From a virus: DNA of 30,351 nucleotides. This document shows, piece by piece, positions 15,048 to 22,681 of the stretch. Position numbers and translations under genes: made by a program. The notes beneath the pieces were generated by a model that saw only the letters and a program-made list of their open reading frames with translations, was not told the origin of the DNA and searched no databases. The stretch spans positions 1 to 30,351 of the IMG/VR virus record IMGVR_UViG_3300005747_000206; one strand, given 5' to 3'. Each line of letters begins with the position of its first letter. Within the stretch, counting starts at the first letter, position 1.

Positions 15048-15062
15048 GGCTAACCTCCGTTG

Positions 15063-15830
15063 TTAGCTAATACCCCATTCACACTCGGGGTTGTCGCCTT
15101 TTCTATAGGAGCACCATCGGCATGCCGATTTTGAGGGCGATGGCTCAAAGTCGAATTCACTTGTCATGCGAGTCGCGCGAGCGTGGAAGCCAGGAAGAAA
15201 CTGTGTTGCTTCTGCTCTCGTAAAGGTTTTAACAGTTGTTTCACCTTTGTCTAAGTACCACAACTCAGTTTGTACAAACTCAATTGATGGGTATCTGACA
15301 AAAGTAGCAATGGCATAAAGCAAAGCCTGCTGGCTATGACCAATTTCATTGCCCCATTTTTTGCCAGTTTTGTAGTCGATAACTCGTGCGCTTTGTTCGT
15401 CTTCTCTTACTAAAGCGTCGAGCTTAATGCGAGCCCATGTCCTGCTTTCCATCCAGCCGCATATTTCCCATTCCTCTGTGAAAGCCCAGTCACCTTCGAG
15501 TTCTACTTTTGCTTCAGCAAACAATGCCCGTAGAGTTTTAAAGTCGTCTTTAAACTTTTCTAAGTTACTCGGGAATTCACCTAACGTGCCGTTTACATAA
15601 TCTTCAGCTTCTTGGTGTATTTGCGTGCCTCGATCCGCGGCAGGGCTAGAAGGCTCTTTAATTTTTTTGACCCGCGATAGAAACGTGCGGTAAGGGCATT
15701 CTTCAAATACTTTGAGTGCTGAGTATGACCACGCACGGACAGGGCCGAGCGGTGGCTTATCCGACATAATTTTGTCAGCGTCGGGGCGAGTCGATTGTGT
15801 AATAGCAACGGTCATATTGTATTCCGACAT
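15063..15830 (-). CDS. Cas4/RecB-like PD-(D/E)XK nuclease with Fe-S cysteines (255 aa)
   Basis: RecB-family nuclease: 'WSYSALKVFEECPYRTFL' at the start of the fold, G68-x-x-x-H72, Asp138 in 'KLDAL', 'VIDYKTGKK' (Asp152-x-Lys154) and 'SQQALLYA'. Cys45 with Cys237, Cys240 and Cys250 match the four-cysteine Fe-S arrangement of Cas4/AddB-type nucleases. Likely an exonuclease for recombination or host DNA processing. No ribosome site precedes ATG 15830; the palindrome at 15841 ends only 10 bases upstream, so the mRNA may be almost leaderless, or initiation may use ATG 15815, which has a GGA upstream. Confidence 0.85.
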   Translation of the reverse strand: MSEYNMTVAITQSTRPDADKIMSDKPPLGPVRAWSYSALKVFEECPYRTFLSRVKKIKEPSSPAADRGTQIHQEAEDYVNGTLGEFPSNLEKFKDDFKTLRALFAEAKVELEGDWAFTEEWEICGWMESRTWARIKLDALVREDEQSARVIDYKTGKKWGNEIGHSQQALLYAIATFVRYPSIEFVQTELWYLDKGETTVKTFTRAEATQFLPGFHARATRMTSEFDFEPSPSKSACRWCSYRKGDNPECEWGIS

Positions 15831-15840
15831 AATGTCAGCT

Positions 15841-15855
15841 ATTAGTCTAACTAAT
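15841..15855. promoter_or_regulatory. Operator-like palindrome ATTAG-N5-CTAAT (site 4)
   Basis: Exact copy covering the stop codon of the primase-helicase gene, 10 bases before the nuclease ATG. The extended TAATTAG context gives overlapping half-sites. The right half-site read leftward gives TAATAG as a possible -10, 8 bases before the start codon. Confidence 0.75.
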
Positions 15856-18349
15856 TAGCACGGGTACGCAAGAGCGCATTGTCTTCATTAGTAAAATAAG
15901 CCTTAATAATCGACTGTAATTGCATTTGATTAGCCTTCCAATCTACAACCACGCCTCGAATAGGGTGTGCGTCTCGGCCTGCATCAGCTGCTCGTTTGCG
16001 TTGCACAGATACACGGTTTCTTGTTAGTCGCTTTTTGAAATCAATTGGTGACAGGGGAGGGCGTGCTTCAGTCAGTACGTTGAATACAACTCGTAATGCG
16101 TCAGTAGGGATGATGCTATAGTTTTTACTGTGAGCATCTGCAACCCAGCTTTTAACAAAGCGCTGCGCTGCATCGATTTCCCCTGAGTTCATAACATTTG
16201 TAATGCGTATATCTAATACATCGTTGAACCAGTCTAATGACCCTTCGCGCAGCGCTTGGCAAAACTCTTCGAATACGCTGAGCGATGCAGTTTTCATGAG
16301 TCGTTTTGCTTCGTTGTCTACTGGCATTCGCACAAGAGATTCGTTGTAAGCAAAAGTCTCTAGTGCTCCAGCAAAATGCAGCAATTCTTTTGGGATGTTT
16401 TTAAACTCCGATACTATTTCTGGGTGCTTATCTAATAGTTTCTCTTCTTGTCGCGGCGCGATGTTGTATCGTCTATCGCCGGGCTCAATGCGAATTGCGT
16501 CTACATGGTTCGTTAAAAATATAAAGCTGGTGTAGTTTGGAACTTCAACTTGATTTGATCGCATGCGTCGAATTGTTACTGACGGCTCGGTGATTTGATT
16601 CTTTAGCTTGTTTGCAACCTTTTGTGCAGCTGTGCTGCTTGCCATATGAAACTCATCTACTACACATACTAATGCGCGCTGGAGGTATGAGTTAAATTGT
16701 TCCTCAAGGTTTTCTAAAGTTTTGACAGGAGCCTGTTCTTCACCAAACAAAGGACGAAGTACTTGATAAGCAAACACGCCTTTGCCGGTGCCAGGCACTC
16801 CGCTTAGCACCCACGCAGTTTTTGCTTTTTCTTTGGTTTGGTAGATGTAAGCAAGCCAGTTGAAGAAGCGTTCAACTTCTTGCTGTCCGTCCCCAAGAAT
16901 GTGTCGCATAAGTTTAAAAATCGTAGGGCACTTGTTTTCTATTGTTGTCACATAACCAAGCTCAATAGGAGCTTCAGGTGTGATGGCGTTGTTCATGTAC
17001 ATTGTGCGTTTAAATGTGTTGATGCGGTAAGGCATCGTAGATAGATCGACGGTCGGCCCAGTGTTTGTTGGATCAAACGACATATCTGCATCCGGTACAA
17101 AGTCTGGGGCAGGGCGGCCATGCGTTCTCATGAAGTCTTCAATTGACTGTCGCGATGTAGGTTTCAGCACTTCAAACTCAGTTATGTTTGGGTTATAGAT
17201 ACCGTTCCAATACGTGTCAGTATTGAAGTCTCGAAAGACAACTGGATATTCAGGGCGGCCTTCTTTTTCCATCTCGTGAGCAAAGGTGTCAAAGATTGAC
17301 TGATAGAAATCGCTATCGGCTTGTTCGATGAGAAATATTGGTTCGCCTTTAAAGTTGTGCATATAGATGGGATTATCGAGATTGAACCAATACGCTTTGC
17401 TGTCTCCGCCGTTTATGTTGCAGCGGATGTACGGCGTGTTAGTCGTGTCTGCAATTACAATAGACATGCGGTCTGGGTTTAACAGCACTTCTTGGGGTTG
17501 CCGATCGATGTCCATTACTTTGATTTTTTCTGTAACTTTTTTAAGCCCGCTGGTCTCTCGAAGCTTGTTCTTGATGACTTGGCTTTTTTCATAAACTTGT
17601 TGAGGACTGAGATTTGCAACAAGCGCAGCAAGCTGCAGCTGATCGTGTTGTTTGCTGACTAATACAATGCGATCGTTCGCGCTGTTAAACGGGTCGTTCT
17701 TATTGTCGGTAAAGGTTGGGGGCGCAATAAAGATAAGCTTGCTGTTGTCGGCTACTGATATATCAAGTGGGTATTTTAAAGACTGTCCGTTGACGCTTAG
17801 CTCCAACTGGTCTGCAAATAACGTAGTCGTATAGTTGACGTGTTGTAGCCAAAGCTTGATTGTTTTGGCGGCTAGCGGTACATCAAGCATCATAATTATA
17901 TGCATGCTTATTGCGTCGTTTTTAAATCCAATACTTGATGATGCTTGCGCTATGTAGCTTACGTTGTGCAACTCAGCTGGCATGCATCTCATTAATGCTT
18001 CAGCTATTTGCTCGAACTTTTTACTGTCGATATTCCAGTAAGGCGCAAAGCTGCTGCCAGGAATTTTTATCCCGTCGAAGTCTAGAACCAATAGTCCACT
18101 TGGCGATGCTTTGTCGCTCGCGCCTGCTCGGCTTTCTTCTACTAGTTCTCGTTTTAGATTGCCTTTGAGTAAACAGTTTCCAATAGCTGCGTTATCAACA
18201 ACCGAGCTGAAGAGCTCATCTATTGATGCTACGTTGTATTGATATGAGTTTACTTTTTTGACATGTGGGTAAGGAGTAAATTTATTTTCACCGTCGTAGT
18301 GTTTGCTCAGTCTAAGGCCGTTAGCGGCCCCAAGATAAGTAACCTTCAT
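15851..18349 (-). CDS. Primase-helicase: AEP-like domain plus D5/SF3 helicase (832 aa)
   Basis: Replicative primase-helicase. The N-terminal part resembles an archaeo-eukaryotic-type primase: 'LLVLDFDG' (Asp90-x-Asp92) and 'SMHIIMML' (His150). The C-terminal SF3/VirE-like helicase has Walker A 'GVPGTGKG' (517-524), Walker B 'VCVVDEF' (Asp565, Glu566), sensor Asn614 (FLTNHVD) and Arg626/627 (GDRRYN). A D5-like linker lies between (about 400-510). The start is ATG 18349; no other ATG exists for more than 100 residues. No good ribosome site is present and the palindrome ends 7 bases upstream. Works with PolA at 18554-20371. Confidence 0.9.
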   Translation of the reverse strand: MKVTYLGAANGLRLSKHYDGENKFTPYPHVKKVNSYQYNVASIDELFSSVVDNAAIGNCLLKGNLKRELVEESRAGASDKASPSGLLVLDFDGIKIPGSSFAPYWNIDSKKFEQIAEALMRCMPAELHNVSYIAQASSSIGFKNDAISMHIIMMLDVPLAAKTIKLWLQHVNYTTTLFADQLELSVNGQSLKYPLDISVADNSKLIFIAPPTFTDNKNDPFNSANDRIVLVSKQHDQLQLAALVANLSPQQVYEKSQVIKNKLRETSGLKKVTEKIKVMDIDRQPQEVLLNPDRMSIVIADTTNTPYIRCNINGGDSKAYWFNLDNPIYMHNFKGEPIFLIEQADSDFYQSIFDTFAHEMEKEGRPEYPVVFRDFNTDTYWNGIYNPNITEFEVLKPTSRQSIEDFMRTHGRPAPDFVPDADMSFDPTNTGPTVDLSTMPYRINTFKRTMYMNNAITPEAPIELGYVTTIENKCPTIFKLMRHILGDGQQEVERFFNWLAYIYQTKEKAKTAWVLSGVPGTGKGVFAYQVLRPLFGEEQAPVKTLENLEEQFNSYLQRALVCVVDEFHMASSTAAQKVANKLKNQITEPSVTIRRMRSNQVEVPNYTSFIFLTNHVDAIRIEPGDRRYNIAPRQEEKLLDKHPEIVSEFKNIPKELLHFAGALETFAYNESLVRMPVDNEAKRLMKTASLSVFEEFCQALREGSLDWFNDVLDIRITNVMNSGEIDAAQRFVKSWVADAHSKNYSIIPTDALRVVFNVLTEARPPLSPIDFKKRLTRNRVSVQRKRAADAGRDAHPIRGVVVDWKANQMQLQSIIKAYFTNEDNALLRTRAN

Positions 18350-18356
18350 AGTTTAA

Positions 18357-18371
18357 ATTAGTCCCGCTAAT
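18357..18371. promoter_or_regulatory. Operator-like palindrome ATTAG-N5-CTAAT (site 5)
   Basis: Exact copy in the 26-base gap between csrA and the primase-helicase, 7 bases from that gene's ATG. Read as RNA, it could form a 5-bp hairpin with a CGGGA loop containing a GGA, which the neighbouring CsrA could bind; other copies lack GGA, so a DNA operator is the better reading. Confidence 0.75.
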
Positions 18372-18375
18372 ATGG

Positions 18376-18552
18376 TTAGGCAGACTTTTTTTCCCGAGGC
18401 TCTCGGGTTATTTCTACATTAGGGTCTGCTTCGAATACGATTCTGACTTGGTTTCGGTCTATTCGACCTACTGTGACGGTAGCGACATGCTCACCGTCTT
18501 TTGAAAGGGTGACTTTATCGTTGACTTTCCTTGTCAATACGAGTCGCGACAT
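18376..18552 (-). CDS. csrA: CsrA/RsmA-family RNA-binding regulator (58 aa)
   Basis: Post-transcriptional regulator that binds GGA motifs in mRNA leaders. Sequence shows the CsrA core: 'LVLTRKVNDKV' (first strand), 'ATVTVGRIDRNQVRIVFEAD' (compare GxxGNQVRIGxxAP) and 'VEITREPREK' (compare VxVHREE), with the RNA-contact Arg at residue 50. Length 58, close to the family's 60-65. A three-residue insertion (SKDGEH region) lies between strands 1 and 2. Start is 1 base after the PolA stop (TGA-T-ATG) with no ribosome site of its own, so it is translationally coupled to the polymerase. Could remodel host translation or time phage early mRNAs. Confidence 0.85.
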   Translation of the reverse strand: MSRLVLTRKVNDKVTLSKDGEHVATVTVGRIDRNQVRIVFEADPNVEITREPREKKSA

Positions 18553-18553
18553 A

Positions 18554-20371
18554 TCATTTACTGTAGTTATGAGCGTATCCCCCTTCGGCGTCTAGCGGCA
18601 AGTCCTTTGCCCAGTTTGGGGGTGTACACAAGATATCAATTATGGAATTCATTGTAGCATCAGGGTTGGTATTTGGGGCAACTATTACTACTTCATCGTG
18701 GACAGTTAATGCAACTTGGCCTTCGGCTAATTCGTTTTTTAGCTTCAGCATTGCATCTGTAATTACGATTCTGGACAGGGCTTGGACGACGTTCTCGGTC
18801 AGTCTTCCGCCGTAAGTCTTCTCTCTTCCGTTTCTGCCTGTATATACTAATTCTCCCCCTTCGTTTTTTAAGTCCATATATTTCAATGACATAGCGTTTG
18901 GAAGAATTATTTCATTGTTTGTAAATTGCAGTACTGAATAATCTAAAGTAGCTCTTTGCTGCAGCCCCATAGCTAAAAAGTTTTCAAGGCGCTTCCAAAG
19001 GATCGGAATTTTATAGTAGGACTGTCTGTATTTTGTGACTACACCGGCAGCCTGGCTGTCAGAAAATTGTAGCGACGGACCTGCTGCTCCGGCGGCTAGT
19101 GTTGCTTGGAACTTCTTTGCGCCCATGCCATAACCAAGACCGAGGATTGCAGTCTTACCTACAAACCGTTCGGTAGGGTGTTCCTTCTTATTAATAGGCT
19201 TGTTGTAAACAGTTGCAGCAAAGTTGCTGTAGATGTCTTCGCCGTGGGCAAACTGCGCTAATAGATCGTCTTGTCCAGCAAGCCATGCGAGCATGCGAGC
19301 TTCGATGTTGCTCAGGTCAGCGACATAAACAAGGTGGCCATCTGGGGCAATTAAAGACTTACGAAGTTCACTACCTCTAGGTAAGTTCTGCAAGTTGAGC
19401 TTGTCTGTGCCTCCAAATCTGCCTGTGTGAGCTGCGTAATATCGCAGCGGCGCGGGCAGGGTATCAGTAACAGGATCAGCTGCAGCCAGGAAGCGCGTTG
19501 CTCTTGTCTCGTTTATTCTAGATTTAACTGCTACTCGACCAGCCCATACGTGTTTGTGCTCTGGATACATTGCACACATCTGTTTCCAACCCGCATCGTT
19601 CTTGCCTAATGCAGGTATTACTTTGCCTGTGGTTGGGCTTACTTTAGTGGGCGCAGTGATATCAAGATCTTCTTTGATTGCAGCAGTAAACTTTTGGTTC
19701 GAGGCAAGTACCTTCCTGCAATAGCCACTGTTGCTGATTGCTGTTTCACCAGCCATGACTTCTGTTTCATGGTACAGAGTCAGCCGTTCCCTATCTATTT
19801 TTAGGACTGGCTCGCAGAACATGGTCGTTGTCAGATGTATGAGATCTAACTCGCTTTGCGGGTATCCCTCTATTAGCTGTTTGTAGATCGCATAGGTCAG
19901 CGCAACGTCTTGCCTGCAGTAACCAGCTATTTCTTCTTCTATATCGGGGGGTAAGTCGTATATGCCTTTGGCGTTGACGAGTTCGGTGCCTTTTCGCATA
20001 GTCTCGTCGTTCGGAAAGCAGCGCTCGCTTGTAGCTCTCAACGAAGCGGTCTGACCGGGCCACCAGCCGCGGGCCATAGCTGCTGTGTCGTAGTAATACG
20101 CAGGTTTTATTTTGTAATATTGGGTCAATATGAAGCCATCAAACGGAGTGTTGTGGCATAGCAGGGCAGTGTTATCCCAGTCAAACTCTGCAAGCGCAGC
20201 TTCAACTTCGTCTTCGGGCACCCAGTACGGTTCGTCTGCGTCTACTTGGAGGCCGACACCCCACACTTTAAACATGGGATGTCTGATGTATTCCATCGTA
20301 GAGATCTTTTGTAATGAAACTTGTGTGTCGTAGTAAGTCTCAAAATCAAGAGTCAGGAGCGTCTTGCTCAC
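18554..20371 (-). CDS. Family A DNA polymerase with 3'-5' exonuclease (605 aa)
   Basis: Replicative polymerase. DEDDy exonuclease: 'DFET' (9-12), 'HNTPFD' (73-78) and 'YCRQD' (151-155). Polymerase motif A 'DLSNIEAR' (Asp352), motif B Arg402-x3-Lys406-x7-Tyr414 (RFVGKTAILGLGYG), motif C 'VHDE' (His558-Asp559-Glu560). The residue equivalent to E. coli Pol I Phe762 is Leu410. No 5'-nuclease domain, as in T7-like enzymes. Start chosen as GTG 20371, preceded by GAGGT with a 7-base spacer and immediately before 'SKTLLTLDFET'; a longer frame from 20434 would add 21 residues inside the upstream gene. Followed directly by csrA. Confidence 0.93.
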   Translation of the reverse strand: MSKTLLTLDFETYYDTQVSLQKISTMEYIRHPMFKVWGVGLQVDADEPYWVPEDEVEAALAEFDWDNTALLCHNTPFDGFILTQYYKIKPAYYYDTAAMARGWWPGQTASLRATSERCFPNDETMRKGTELVNAKGIYDLPPDIEEEIAGYCRQDVALTYAIYKQLIEGYPQSELDLIHLTTTMFCEPVLKIDRERLTLYHETEVMAGETAISNSGYCRKVLASNQKFTAAIKEDLDITAPTKVSPTTGKVIPALGKNDAGWKQMCAMYPEHKHVWAGRVAVKSRINETRATRFLAAADPVTDTLPAPLRYYAAHTGRFGGTDKLNLQNLPRGSELRKSLIAPDGHLVYVADLSNIEARMLAWLAGQDDLLAQFAHGEDIYSNFAATVYNKPINKKEHPTERFVGKTAILGLGYGMGAKKFQATLAAGAAGPSLQFSDSQAAGVVTKYRQSYYKIPILWKRLENFLAMGLQQRATLDYSVLQFTNNEIILPNAMSLKYMDLKNEGGELVYTGRNGREKTYGGRLTENVVQALSRIVITDAMLKLKNELAEGQVALTVHDEVVIVAPNTNPDATMNSIIDILCTPPNWAKDLPLDAEGGYAHNYSK

Positions 20372-20549
20372 TTTTTTTACCTCGTATTTTGCGCGGTATA
20401 AATTGAACTGCCGCTTCGTCCCAAGCACTGGCATGCTTTGGCATTTTTTTAATTTTTCCGCCGCGCTCTAAAAACTCTTTTGTTTCTTGTTTGATACGCA
20501 TGCGATCTAAGATGTTTTGTTTAATTGGTTGCGTTGTTTTTCCACTCAT
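20346..20549 (-). CDS. Small basic protein before PolA (67 aa)
   Basis: Unrecognised, Lys/Arg-rich: 'KTTQPIKQNILDRMRIKQET', 'LERGGKIKKMP', 'FIPRKIRGKK'. ATG 20549 (or GTG 20552) overlaps the end of the upstream 113-residue gene; the stop overlaps the PolA start by 26 bases. No clear ribosome site, so coupled translation is likely. Basic character suits nucleic-acid binding. Confidence 0.65.
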   Translation of the reverse strand: MSGKTTQPIKQNILDRMRIKQETKEFLERGGKIKKMPKHASAWDEAAVQFIPRKIRGKKSEQDAPDS

Positions 20550-20862
20550 CACTGAACACTTTTAGTCCTGCTATTAGTGGATAATCGTCTGACAAATGAA
20601 TCCATCTAATGCTGTTGCGGTCACAGCTTTGTAAAAGAGAGGCGAATGCATACGACGCTCCTTCTCTTACCAGCTCTCCTAATTGGTCAACGTCTTCTTT
20701 TGGGACTTCTACCCAAGCTGTTTTGCTGTAAGGAAAATTAGGTGATACACGAGCCCAATCGATTGGAGATATATGTTTTTTGTTTACTTCGATTAGGGTC
20801 GTGAGTGCTTGCTTGAAGTCTTTATGTAGCGTCATGCTGAATAGCCAATCGTTGGTCAGCAT
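20521..20862 (-). CDS. Hypothetical protein (113 aa)
   Basis: Unrecognised mixed alpha/beta protein ('DFKQALTTLIEVNKKHIS', 'KTAWVEVPKEDVDQLGELV', 'IRWIHLSDDYPLIAGL'). The start ATG is only 4 bases from the palindrome at 20867 and has no ribosome site. If the right half-site serves as a -10, the mRNA would be leaderless; a later ATG at 20835 is the alternative. It heads the unit containing PolA and csrA. Confidence 0.65.
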   Translation of the reverse strand: MLTNDWLFSMTLHKDFKQALTTLIEVNKKHISPIDWARVSPNFPYSKTAWVEVPKEDVDQLGELVREGASYAFASLLQSCDRNSIRWIHLSDDYPLIAGLKVFSDEWKNNATN

Positions 20863-20866
20863 TGAT

Positions 20867-20881
20867 ATTAGCGCGGCTAAT
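20867..20881. promoter_or_regulatory. Operator-like palindrome ATTAG-N5-CTAAT (site 6)
   Basis: Exact copy in the 22-base gap between the VWA gene stop and the 113-residue gene. A promoter-like pair surrounds it on the minus strand: TTGCAA, exactly 17 bases, TAATAT, with the operator filling the spacer and half of the -10. This is the most convincing operator-over-promoter arrangement of the set and would control polymerase and CsrA synthesis. Confidence 0.8.
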
Positions 20882-20884
20882 TAA

Positions 20885-22003
20885 TCATTGCAACAAATAA
20901 GTTGTTTGACCCCAAGGGGCGGCTTGGTTGGCGTCTGTTGAAACCCACAAGACAGGGTAATTTGGCTCTGGGGGATAGTCGTCACAGGGAGCTAAGTCGG
21001 TGAAAAACACCATGCCTTCGGGATCTACATCGTGTTGTTCTACCCAGTCAAAGACAGGCTGAAACAGCGTGCCGCCACCACCGCCTACATTTAAGATTTC
21101 AGTAGTCAGTTCTTGATCTTTGTCTACGTCTACGATTCGGGTCTCGTCAACTTGTGTGTCACATTGGATAAACACCATGCGCTCTGGTCTGAGATCGTCA
21201 TGAATAGCACAAACTTCTGCCAAGAATTTGTGAATCTGGTTGTGCGTTGAGCCTGATGTATCCATGACAATGACATATGTGCCGGGTGACTCGCTGTGCA
21301 TTGATGGAAAATACTCGTCTTCGCTGATGTAAGCACGGTGGGGTCGACGCCAAGTAAAGTCATCTTTGCTGTTGCCAGTAAAGAAGGGCCATAGGTATTG
21401 TCTGAAATCGATTTGTGCTTTTTCTAGTTTATCAATAAGACGCTCGACGCCGCCTGGCAGTTTGCCTGCTGCTTTAGCAACTTCAGCTGCTTGTTGCACG
21501 GCCAGATCCCACGATACTTCGAGTCCTGAACCGGAGTCTGCGTCAACAGCAGCTTCACCTGCGTCATTGACCAAGCCCCAAATACAAGGCTCTGAGTCTT
21601 CGTCAATTTGTTCGTAGATTGCTTCGGCTGTCATGTCACGATATTGTTCGTCGTGTAGGCCACCCTCGGGCAGAATGAAACCCGTATCTAAAAGAAACAA
21701 GTTGATTGCGTGATCGGCTGCGATGTTCCACTGCATAGGATCGCGTTCTTGTCGTCGTGTCATATGGTGACTGACACAGTGCATGACTTCGTGTGCAATG
21801 TTACCCTGTAGCTGCATGTCGGTTAGTTTGTTTACAAAATTAGCGTTGAAGTCTAAGTGAGTACCGTCTGTTGCAGCTGTTTTGATGTCATCGCGTATAC
21901 GTACTTTTAGCTTGAGACTCAGTACGCCGAAGAACGGCTCGTTGAGGATAAGCTGCGAACGTGCCGAAGTGACACGCTGCATGGTTAATGATTCATGTTC
22001 CAT
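20885..22003 (-). CDS. HExxH metallopeptidase-like plus VWA domain protein (372 aa)
   Basis: Resembles the DUF2201 architecture. The N-terminal domain has a zincin motif 'IAHEVMHCVSHHMTRR' (His71, Glu72, His75), with Asp97 (AADHAINL) a possible third ligand. The C-terminal VWA domain has an intact MIDAS: Asp248-x-Ser250-x-Ser252 (VIVMDTSGST), Thr312 (GGGGGT) and Asp336 (FFTDL). An acidic linker lies between (130-165). VWA proteins of this type act with MoxR AAA+ ATPases, and one is encoded two genes upstream. Likely assembles a metal-dependent chaperone or protease machine; substrate unknown. The first codons overlap a degenerate CATG heptad cassette; ATG 21982 is an alternative start. Confidence 0.85.
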   Translation of the reverse strand: MEHESLTMQRVTSARSQLILNEPFFGVLSLKLKVRIRDDIKTAATDGTHLDFNANFVNKLTDMQLQGNIAHEVMHCVSHHMTRRQERDPMQWNIAADHAINLFLLDTGFILPEGGLHDEQYRDMTAEAIYEQIDEDSEPCIWGLVNDAGEAAVDADSGSGLEVSWDLAVQQAAEVAKAAGKLPGGVERLIDKLEKAQIDFRQYLWPFFTGNSKDDFTWRRPHRAYISEDEYFPSMHSESPGTYVIVMDTSGSTHNQIHKFLAEVCAIHDDLRPERMVFIQCDTQVDETRIVDVDKDQELTTEILNVGGGGGTLFQPVFDWVEQHDVDPEGMVFFTDLAPCDDYPPEPNYPVLWVSTDANQAAPWGQTTYLLQ

Positions 22004-22005
22004 GA

Positions 22006-22671
22006 TTAAGCTACCAGTTTGGATGTGAGTACAACTCGATTGATGAGGTCACCATCAACTTTTGCAATTTCACGACGTTCACGAGCCTGAGACGCGCGTG
22101 TGACTTTCTTGTGCATCTCACGGAGTAAGTCGTCGTCTACAAATTCTTTCATTGAGGGTTGTGCTTCGAGTAACTGTTTGAGTGTGTTACAGCTGTCAAG
22201 CAGGTTTCTGATTTGCGTTCGGTAGTTTTGTTCGTCAGTTTCGGCTTGCTTGCGTTTTTCAGCAACTGCTTTGACTTTGTCTGCTATGGTAAGGCGTTGC
22301 ACCGTAGACAAATGTAGGGTGTTTAAGTCTAGGTTATGACAGTTATAGCCGCCGTCTATGTAGGATTCTCGGGTTGTTGGTAAGTCCAAGTAAATGTGGT
22401 CGTTTTCTCCTGCGTAGCCTGTGATACGGATCTTATCTCCTTTGAACAAATGTGTAAGCGAGCCTCGATGGAGAAAATCTTCAAGGCAGATGCAGTGTTC
22501 TGCTATAAGGTATGAAAAAGCTTGATGTGTTGGGTGGTCAATGACGCCTCTCCATATTTCTTCGAGGGTTTCGTTGTCTAAATTTTCTTCGGTGGTAGTA
22601 GCGTGATATGCTTTTTGTGCAGCTTTGAATATTTTATATCGTAGGTCTTTTCCTAATCTTACTGATGCCAT
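22006..22671 (-). CDS. Unknown middle gene of the MoxR-VWA cassette (221 aa)
   Basis: Unrecognised. The N-terminal half is globular ('LGKDLRYKIFKAAQKAYHAT', 'GDKIRITGYAGENDHIYLDL'). The C-terminal half (about 130-200) is helical and probably coiled coil ('KVKAVAEKRKQAETDEQNYR'). Start chosen at 22671, with AAGGAG 6 bases upstream; a longer frame begins inside the ATPase gene. Ends 2 bases before the VWA gene start, so the three genes are tightly coupled. It may link the ATPase to the VWA protein. Confidence 0.75.
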   Translation of the reverse strand: MASVRLGKDLRYKIFKAAQKAYHATTTEENLDNETLEEIWRGVIDHPTHQAFSYLIAEHCICLEDFLHRGSLTHLFKGDKIRITGYAGENDHIYLDLPTTRESYIDGGYNCHNLDLNTLHLSTVQRLTIADKVKAVAEKRKQAETDEQNYRTQIRNLLDSCNTLKQLLEAQPSMKEFVDDDLLREMHKKVTRASQARERREIAKVDGDLINRVVLTSKLVA

Positions 22672-22681
22672 GTTGTTCTCC

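Noticed and set aside
2367-18371. Reading the palindromes as CsrA-binding RNA hairpins
   Set aside because: Only the copies at 2367 and 18357 have GGA in the loop; the other five do not, and a 5-bp A/U-rich stem would be weak. A DNA operator explains all copies.
18394-18420. GC hairpin next to seven A in the csrA end as a terminator
   Set aside because: On the minus strand the stem is followed by A, not T; on the plus strand the T-run precedes the stem. Orientation is wrong for both.
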